Source of the DNA: Takakia lepidozioides
Taxonomy: Eukaryota > Streptophyta > Takakiopsida > Takakiales > Takakiaceae
Reading direction: 5' to 3'
Assembly (NCBI GenBank): GCA_030704615.1
Contig: CM060733.1
Coordinates: 75,428,907 to 75,492,906 of the forward strand
DNA: 64,000 nt
Each line of letters begins with the position of its first letter. Positions within the stretch are counted from its first letter, which is position 1. The position numbers were made by a program, and so were the translations under genes. The notes under the pieces were generated by a model, which saw only the letters and a program-made list of their open reading frames with translations, did no database searches and had not been told where the DNA came from. Positions 56,035-64,000 of the stretch are shown here, one piece after another.

Positions 56035-59000
56035 AACATGTTTCCTGTCTGTGACATGTGCGAGGACCTTAAGGATGATCTCAAGGGCCTACCTACCCTC
56101 TGCACTAGACTGAAAATTAAACTCAGGGTGGGAAGCCTACCTAACAATAAACAGATGCAGAGAGGAAAAGGAGATTGTAATTGCCCAATGTGCAGGCAGG
56201 CTGAAGACAATATCGATTTTCTGATACGTTGTCCGGGATATTCTCACCGAGAGTGACCCTCTTCAGGAACATCAAGAACACTTTTCCCGCACCTCCGTTC
56301 ACCAACTTTGAAAATCTTGAGGCTGAGTCCAAAGCCCTGGCTCTGCAGGGGTCTAATTGCTGGGCAGCTCGCACACATCAGGTTGATGCTTGTGCGAAGG
56401 GGTTTCTAGAGGATATTTGGAAAGCCCGAACTATTTGTCTTTATCTTGGTAAGTCCCACTACCAGACTGGGCCCCTCACAAAGGTAGAATCTGTTCCCTT
56501 GTTCTGCCCAAACTGGGCACGGGGTCTATGGCCACCAGGCTGCAGCAAACACCATCTCATGAGTACATTCTCTGTCTCTCCCTCCCATTGTTCCGGTCAA
56601 AGAGCCGGGGTGGAGTCTGGTGGCTCTTTAGTGTTTGACCATGCCTGACAGGTGCCTTCAGCTATGAGGACCGAAAGTTCCTTGTCTCTTGCCTACATGA
56701 GGCTTCCGCCTTCATGCAAACCTTGATCTATGAATAGTCCTTGGCATTAAGAAACTCAAAAAATACAGCCACTAATGCAGAAGCTATTGGTCCCCATACC
56801 TGTCTGTGTCTCCATAGACAACACGGGCATCCCAACGAGAATGGGAGTTCACAAGATGAATAGCACGTTCAAGTGTTTGTCGCCCAAACTGAACTATGCT
56901 GTCAGCCAGCTCTGCGCATGGCATCCGTCCACTAAAACCAGCAGCAGTATACCCATACGTCACATTTGCAATGAGCTTCAGTGCGAACTGGCGTGCGTTT
57001 AGTATCTGCAGTGACAAGTTGGCACATATATAGTTCATGAACAGCTTTCAAAAAAGCTCATGTAACAGACCCACAAACAGCTAGTCTATAATGACAGGCT
57101 AAGATCTAGATGGTACCCTTTGCAGCACCCGATGTTGAGGGGAGAGTTTCTTCATTGCCTGCTTCACCATGATGCGCGTTGATAGAATCTCCTGCAACAA
57201 CCTTGGCAGCACACCTTGGCACACCTGCACATCCCAAACATGACAGATCAGCTTGAGTACCCGGATCTTTCCACTGAGAATCTAATCCTCAAGAATCACC
57301 AAAGGGATGTTTGTTATCAAGAAAGCTCCCACCAGTTCTCAAAAAATTTGGCCACCAAGCTCGCATAAACGAAAATGCCCCAGCACAAGTATCCAGCCAA
57401 CATTGAGGTTGAAAGCTCCAAGATACACAGAGGGTACGTTTACAAGTCAGTCACTCTCCCTCTACCTCGCTGGAAGGGCCAAAGCACATATGGAAACCAA
57501 ATATGAACACATCAGAAGTGCAAGTATAGTAGTATGGGGCAGCATCAGGGATACCTCAGGTGGAGTGAACAGAACACCATTAGGTGTGATTGTAAGACAA
57601 TCCTTCAGCTTTCGCAACAGTTGAGGTGGCAATGTCAACGAGGTTACGCCCAAGACTTTGGGGTTGTTAGGCACAACTTTCCCCAAGCAAGTTGAGAAGC
57701 ACAAATTGTATGCAATAATCATGGACGGGTAAAGCGACTGAAAATCAAGCACCACAACTGGACTGGTGTACAGCCTTGACTCTGGCTCCATCACTAAAGG
57801 CAGGCACTCCATTGCTGGTTGGCTAGCTACCTGCATTCATGTCGTAAGCCATCTATGAATTTCACTCACTGAGAAAAGATCAACAAGATTTTTACTTTAT
57901 TTACATGTCTTGGATATCTCTCTTAGCTCTCTCAAGGAGGAAATCCTTTACTTCTCTGTCTTTCAACCTTTTTTCTTCAATTAGTGTGCCTGGCAGTGTC
58001 ATGTCTGTTGTCACTACAGGTTGTAGCTTCAGTGCTGGAATCATGCTCATACTTATGTTTCAATTAAGCACATAAAGTCATGGCTAATTTCTTGCGAGTG
58101 GACTGCTGTCAGCCACACACATGCTCATTGTACTTCCAGGTCAAGTACCCCACAAAAGCCTCAGGGAGTGTTCGTATCCCACAGGGACAAGCACTTACGG
58201 GTATATATGGCCAGCATTCTAATCCACCAGTAACTTCTTGCCCAGCTACCGTCCCTGATGTCACTGTCTCTCAATCTGTACATCTCCCTCTGTTCCCATC
58301 TCGTCTACACGAGCGAATCTGTCTCTTCAAAAAGAGATTTAACTGACATGCTTCCAGGCTAAACCTACCTGTTGCCTGCTTGGTGAAAGAAGTAGGAAAT
58401 TCTGGGTATGTGCCAGACGCGCCATCATAGACTCTACCCGATACTGAGAGCCACGTGAGAAAACGGAGAAGAAATCAATTCCAAAAGCACGAGCCAGCTC
58501 TGCAGTTCGGTTAATCTGTCACACAGTAACCACCAGGTCAGCATCTTGGTAAATATCATGAACAAGTTCTTTGCTTCACAGAGCTACTTATAAGAATGTT
58601 GATACAGACAGTGCGAAAGTTTCCAACCAGCCACCTGGAAGACCCCATCATGGAACTAATAGCAGCCATAGTTATATTACTTAGATAACAAAAGAAATCA
58701 GTGTGGCTATAAAACTACCCTTGAGGCAACCTGATAGTCACAAATCCAACAAAAGGATGGCATAAGATCACCTCCATCAAATCCACGAAGAAAGTAATGT
58801 ATCACAGACACACTTACCAGATCCAGTTGGTCCATGATCTGAAGGTTAAGACGTGCTCTGTCAATGAAATACTCAATGCAAAGAAACCTGCCTCCTGCCG
58901 GTCCTCCACGAAACCAGTTCGAGAGTGTGCGCCAAGGGATTTGGGGAACCCTTCTTCTCAGCACAGCCTCTGCCACAGCTTCAAGTGTATAGATGCCCAG

Positions 59001-62000
59001 CTTTACCTCCCCACGCATTATACGCCAAAGGTTCAGTACTATTCGACCTCCCACAAAAATGCCACTCCCATGTGTCCGTCCCCATTCATCTTCAATAATA
59101 GGATCACTAACTCCTATTGTCTCAACAGGAACTTTCCCACCAAACAGAGCATCTCTAAACTCTTGTGGTCCACAGGCTCCTTTCTCAGCAACATTTGAGG
59201 TTGCTCTTGTCAAGGGTGGTGTACGCGAGAGTTGCTTCAGAAGCCCAATACCAAGATTGGCTGCTCTCTCTGCTAGCAAACCCAAGGAGAATCCCTGGAT
59301 CTCCCAGCCAACCAGCATGTCAGGATCACACAGACGAACCAGCTGTACAAAGCATTTGAGGAGTGTTGACTCGTCAGGCAGGTAGATGATGTCACAGCCT
59401 GTTACCCCATCTATATTTCTGCATCCCAACTCCAACACCCATGCAAGAAATGCAGCTATCAATTGATATATTACTGAGCCCACCTACAACAACAAGATAG
59501 CACATGCACAACAAACAAGGAGAGCTAAGGACAAGCAGCAGACAAAGTTAAGTGCGTTTGAGGTCCAGTTTTACTTCTCGTGCACAAGAAGCGGAGTTTC
59601 TAACTTCAAACAAATCATACAGAGAGAGAGTACCCAGTTGCGAAAAGTCTAAGCCCTGAACAGAGATGGAGTGCATACCGGCTGACAGAAGCAGCCGTCG
59701 GATCACGGATAAGAACCATTGTTTTACTGTTGGTGTAGCCATCGCCCTCATCATCGTACTGTATTACAACCACCACACAAGCAATGGCATCATACCGAGG
59801 ATCTGGGCGCAAGTCTCCTCGAGTCTCTGCAAGCACCTGCCCAGTCCAAAGCCACATTCAGCTTGTTTAGTCCAACTAAGCGTACTATCCAAGAGGAAGT
59901 CTTGTTCCTTGGGAATGTTAGCTATCTCCTACACTTTCGGTGAAAAGATTTGCAATAATTATCCTCCTAGTTGTGGATTTGAGAATATTAAGGTGTATGA
60001 GACTGCCCGAAATCGTCATCACGCTCACACAGCTGACGAGCATCCAGCTCAGGAATTGAGTGTTATCTCTGCTGGCCTAAACATCATACTAGAAAGCAGC
60101 TATGCTGCTCTAGCCCTCTAGCTTGCAGCAGATGTCACAGGCAGTATACAGGCAGTATATAGACACAAGTCTCTGCAAATTCAGGACAAACCCATTACGC
60201 ATCAAGAAGAGAAACTGGACTGTTCATGAAAGCCAATTATGGAAAACATTGCCGAACATAACACCCCACTGGTAGAGACAGTTGAACTAGAAGGAAAGAA
60301 AATACAAATATAATATGTGCACAGGGGCCCTTGAGGGCCCATTGGACAAAGTAGAACAACAAGAAACATCAAACCATGCCCAAAGATGACACCCATGCAG
60401 GTAGGCTGGTAGGCACTTCGGGTGCTCAAAGCCAAAAGCCTCTGCTGAAACCTTGGAGTCTCTAAAGAGGCAATAGTATCATCCTTGGAACTCAATGTAT
60501 CCAGGACATGAGAAAAAGAAATGGTGTTCTGTTTCTATTGCCTGAGAGAATATATAGGTTGAAGAAAGAGGGAAGCCAACCTCCATACTCATTAGAGTAA
60601 CCTGCTGACCAGCCCCCACATTAGCAGGATCTCGAAACCCACTTTGGCTGAGGGGTGTTGGTTGGCCTTTCACTGGAGAGGGGCCCGTGATTTGTGATAT
60701 GTCACGCCATTGCAAAGCTGACTTTATGACAACTTCCTCCTTGGGCTTTTCCATTGATGAAATCTGCTTGAAGCCAGATGATACTGAACTTGGTCCCTTC
60801 TCTCTGTCACAATTATGGAGAGGGACAGTGGAGATGTCCAAGCATGGGGCATGACCTACAGTTGGGTGTGTGGACGGCATCATGTGGTGAGAGGAGTGAG
60901 CCAATGGATCCTGTGATGCTTGAGGTTCACTTATAATCAGGCTATTCTGTAAAGAGGCGTGAGGTGTAACCACTCCAGATTGCTGAAGCTTGAAAGGAGA
61001 CACATTGACCAGATGTTGTCCAAAGACCACCTCGCAAGAAGACTGAGGATTCACTGGGGTTGATGGACGAGCAATAGCGTTTGAAAATAACTGTGGGTTG
61101 GCTGTTTGCTTAGGAGATACAACACCCAATGACCTTGTAGGAAGCGAATGTGCGGGAGAAGCGAAAGGGGAGCGAGCATAACCGGGGCTTGCAACAGACA
61201 GCACATGTTTCTCGTCGTACTTGGGGGAGGCAGGCCTAAGGAATTGAGCGTCATCATCTCTTGTCGCCTTCAAGATCAGGCCATCCTGGCTGGAACTACT
61301 GCTTCCTATTTCTGCAAGGGGTACAAGCTTGCCAGTGTTGGAGTCCATCGTGAAGAGTTGGTCCCCTCGTACACTTGCAATCTGAAGGTGAGAAGCTTCC
61401 AATTGTGTTTCTGACAGCCACCGCCGTACAGCAGAGGCATTCGGAGGTGGCCTAACTGGAGAAAGCAGGTAGGAAACAGAGCCATCATTTTCAAAATGGC
61501 ACGGAACCCCTTCTACTGCATCTGCTTCATGTGCTGCACCCCAACTCTCTTTCATATACACCCTCGGTCTTGTACTGCTACTGCAGGTGCTCTTTTTACT
61601 TTCACACCCGAACAGGAATGGTGGTAGGTCTGGTGCTTCTTTTGATTTTACTGCAAAATAGAAAAGTCATGTAAGTCTTGCAAGCATGCTATATAGGCAC
61701 TTCACATAACACCCACAGTAATGGCACCCTCACAGTGTAGGGCAGAGAATGTTGCGCCAAGACAATAAAGAGCACTTGAAGAAAAAGAAAACAGTAAATA
61801 AATACAATCTAAAATGCCTTCCTTAGACCTTGCAGCAGCCTGGTGGCCCAAGACTCTGTGCCACTTTGGCCAGAGCAGAACAGGAGCACGGGAGACTCAG
61901 CTTCAATTTTTGGGCTTTTGATGGTGGATTCTTCTCTTAGCTGGATACAGACACTCTCGACCAACTTTGGTGTCGGAAAAACTTCTGTACAAACCTCCTC

Positions 62001-64000
62001 AGAGGAAGATGAGAGCCATTTCCACAACACTTAATAGCAGGCCATAGGTGCCAATGCTTTCTCCATGGTAGCTCCGTTATATTCTGGGTTTTTTGGCCTG
62101 CAGACAGATTCCGTGGGAGTGGACCTGCACTAAAAACCACTTTCTCTTGTGGTCCCCCTTGCAGGTCATTCCCAGTATAATAGGGCTTCACCATGTTGAG
62201 CTAGTTTTGGTCTCAGACTACAATTCGCTGCCCTACCCAGAACCTTCTCATATTCACAATCTCTCCAGAACTCTCCCACATGACCCAAACATTTCGGCTT
62301 CATCCCTTGGATTTTGATTCCCTCAAGGAGGCCGTCGTTATGGTGGTGGCCCACCCAAAGAGCAGCACGTAGGTTTGTTTGACTTGTTCACATTACAATC
62401 TCTTGGTCTGCCACTACCACATAGTGAGATAACTCGTTTCCTGTGCCAAAGCCGTCTAAATTGAACCACAAGGTGCTGTGTACCTTAAAAATAAAGAGAG
62501 AAAGACAGAGTTCATATGAGGGAGTGCACAAACCATCCATGCTTCTGACCAAAGAGGCCCTTCACCTTACCATTGAATACCAAGCCTGCCATTATTGCGG
62601 GCCGCTCCGGCACATCCTTTGGATTCCCATAGAAGACACCTCCGTATTCAACCGGTTCGAGGCCATGTGACCCAAGACTTTCCAGAAGAGCCGCTTTGGT
62701 TGGTGGCCTCTGATGAAACCGCAATGGAACCAAAGACTCACCCTCTTCATCTCCTGCCATCAATGGCACTCTATTGGACAACTCATGCTGGGGAGGAATG
62801 TCTTCCAGTGGTGCAGGCTGTTCCTCTGCAACAGTTGCAAGGTATACCCGCCCAGAAGTTCCAGAAGGGGAAGTTTTGTTGTCTGGTGGCTGTGTGTTTG
62901 GTTGGGGGGCACCATGAATACGTCGAACAGTACAGGTACTCGTACTTACATAAGCTGCCACTGGCGTCTGTCTGGCTGAAGTCTGGCTTATTTCCATTAC
63001 AGAGGTGTTCATTTCCACAGTGACCATAACCTGTTTTTTGGGCACAAAGTCTTGCAGCTCTGGTTTCTCTTCTTTATCAGGCCGTAGGGACCAATTAGAT
63101 TCACCCTCTGAATTCTCCTCAGGGCCCACTTGACTCCCATCCCTCTTATGACCCCCCCCATCCCCACCCCAGTGAAAACTGTCCTGACTCTCATCTGACA
63201 TATCAGTGAAATGCATATCTGACATTCCCTCTATAGCTTTGCTCACAACTACTTCCACTGAATCATCACTTTCAGACTTGCAAGCTTCAAATGGCCATTC
63301 ATTTTCTCCAGAAAGCAACTTCCCCTCTGTTTTCAACACTGATTCGCTCTTAATATCGGGTTCTGATGCCACAAGTCTCACACCCAATCCGGTACTTGGT
63401 GTCACAATGTGCCTCATTGTAGCAGTCGCCATATATCTCATCTGTACACCTGAACCCTCCGACCGCCCCTCTGGTGGAGCCAAAAGCTCTTCAAGTATGA
63501 TCTCTGGCTTGTTTGACAGACCAAGAGCTTCTTCAGAGGCCATAAACTGTCCTTTAATATCCATTGGGAGAGAAGCCCCAGCCATTACACTAGTGCTCTC
63601 TAGAGGCAGCATTGCATCTGAGTGCAAGCCAGTGGAGCACCCAGAGCCTTGCCGTGGAGTCAACACGCCCATGACCTGGTTCCCAGGAGCATTGCCCACA
63701 CACTGGGCATGCTTCCCTAGGGTCTCAATTGAATCCAGATCCTTCAAGTAGTTAGGGTTCTCACTCATCACAGTGTCAGCCAAGCATAGACCAAGAGTGG
63801 ATGCCAGCCAGAGGTCCTGGTACTCCTTTGACCCATTTTGCTTAGAGTGAGCCTTACTGTCAACTTCTGCTGCTTCACCTTTCGACTGTGTTGATTGCTC
63901 GCAAACAAGAGCTTCTCTTTCCATCTCCAAACTACTGGAAATCTTGACAAATGATTGCCTTCCACCCCCACAATTACGATAATCACCAATTTTGAGTAAT
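54264..64000 (-). CDS. REV3: DNA polymerase zeta catalytic subunit REV3, 5' part outside window
   Basis: B-family translesion DNA polymerase; partners are REV7 and REV1. Coding exons: 62571-64000 (continues off-window), 60581-61650, 59687-59836, 58818-59483, 58369-58515, 57555-57830, 57117-57224, 56800-57005, 55545-55848, 54553-55254 and 54264-54434. All phases close; only the 59687/59483 junction is tentative. The first two exons are the poorly conserved Ser/Pro-rich insert. The exonuclease-like region has [18 protein letters not shown] and [20 protein letters not shown]. Catalytic motif A is [13 protein letters not shown]. Motif B is [20 protein letters not shown]. Motif C, YGDTDS, is split by an intron inside its last Ser codon. 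[11 protein letters not shown] is conserved. The C-terminus has two Cys clusters, [16 protein letters not shown] and CQHCGG..CTSLDC, the second being the usual iron-sulfur site that binds accessory subunits. All catalytic residues seen are intact. Confidence 0.95.
55991..56030. repeat. (CT)n microsatellite in REV3 intron
   Basis: About 20 nearly perfect CT units in the intron that splits motif C. Confidence 0.9.
56038..56260 (+). mobile_element. LINE-derived zinc-finger fragment in REV3 intron
   Basis: Plus-strand translation has [20 protein letters not shown] and then [20 protein letters not shown] followed by PGY, a Cys-x2-Cys..Cys zinc-finger pattern of LINE ORF2 tails. It sits against the orientation of REV3 inside the intron 55849-56799. 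A diverged copy is at 651-800. Confidence 0.6.
56502..56583 (-). repeat. Dispersed repeat, inverted copy of 22525-22600
   Basis: Reverse complement carries agaatgtactcatgaga, tggtggccatagaccccgtg and cccagtttgggcagaa, matching 22525-22600 closely. A third, weaker relative lies at 61830-61880. This copy follows the LINE zinc-finger fragment in the same REV3 intron and may be the 3' end of the same element. Confidence 0.7.
60280..60545 (-). mobile_element. LINE-derived fragment in REV3 intron
   Basis: Minus-strand reading [20 protein letters not shown] joins on to REV3 intron sequence and resembles the LINE zinc-finger tail at 45280-45485 ([17 protein letters not shown]). The downstream block [20 protein letters not shown] has no assigned role. 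It lies wholly in the intron after the 60581-61650 exon. Confidence 0.5.
61830..61880. repeat. Third relative of the 22525/56502 repeat
   Basis: Reads gcagcctggtggcccaagac then tctgtgccactttggccaga, a diverged form of the repeat at 22525-22600. It lies in the REV3 intron 61651-62570. Confidence 0.5.

Noticed and set aside
63206-63751. Plus-strand ORF of 181 codons
   Set aside because: Antisense of the large REV3 insert exon; no domain.

Overview
This window is nuclear DNA of a land plant. The evidence is a plastid-targeted magnesium chelatase ChlI, a PHO1-type SPX-EXS phosphate exporter, a SYP61-type syntaxin, a DYW-related PPR protein, the plant form of DNA polymerase zeta (REV3), spliceosomal introns in nearly every gene, and plant-type LINE, SINE, copia-like and terminal-inverted-repeat elements. 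The PPR repeats (long PLS arrays close to the moss/lycophyte/fern consensus) and an R2-like retroelement hint at a seed-free lineage. The species cannot be fixed from sequence alone.

Layout. From 1 to about 20.5 kb the window is repeat-rich and decayed: a PPR fragment (1-523), shared LINE pieces, a copia-type primer-binding site (2437-2451), a small-heat-shock-protein fragment (3548-3840), a dead R2-like retrotransposon (4231-8070), one large intronless PPR ORF whose DYW tail is destroyed (9459-12473), LINE fragments (13900-15062 and 17493-18780), a 1.05 kb inverted-repeat element (16342-17392) and a tRNA-derived SINE (19571-19745). From 20.5 kb onward it is gene-rich: a four-helix membrane protein (-, 20527-22212), SYP61-like syntaxin (+, 24743-27398), ChlI (-, 27687-30944), an F-box protein with an N-terminal domain resembling the LEAFY SAM domain (-, 32724-34920), a Pro/His-rich PLAT-domain secreted protein (+, 37462-38845), PHO1-like exporter (-, 43071-50988, 15 exons) and the 3' two-thirds or so of REV3 (-, 54264 to beyond the window end). 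The introns of PHO1 and REV3 carry small LINE-derived fragments.

Exon models were built by hand from splice consensus, reading-frame phase and recalled family sequences. For ChlI, SYP61, the membrane protein, the PLAT protein, and all but one junction each in PHO1 and REV3, the phases close exactly. The genes are unrelated housekeeping or regulatory genes and do not form a pathway.

The most unusual object is the LEAFY-SAM-like plus F-box fusion. In flowering plants the F-box protein UFO is a known partner of LEAFY, so a single polypeptide carrying both kinds of domain would be a natural fusion counterpart. Next in interest are the R2-like element with a restriction-like endonuclease, whose stops and lost catalytic Asp all fit cytosine deamination, and a set of unclassified decayed coding stretches.
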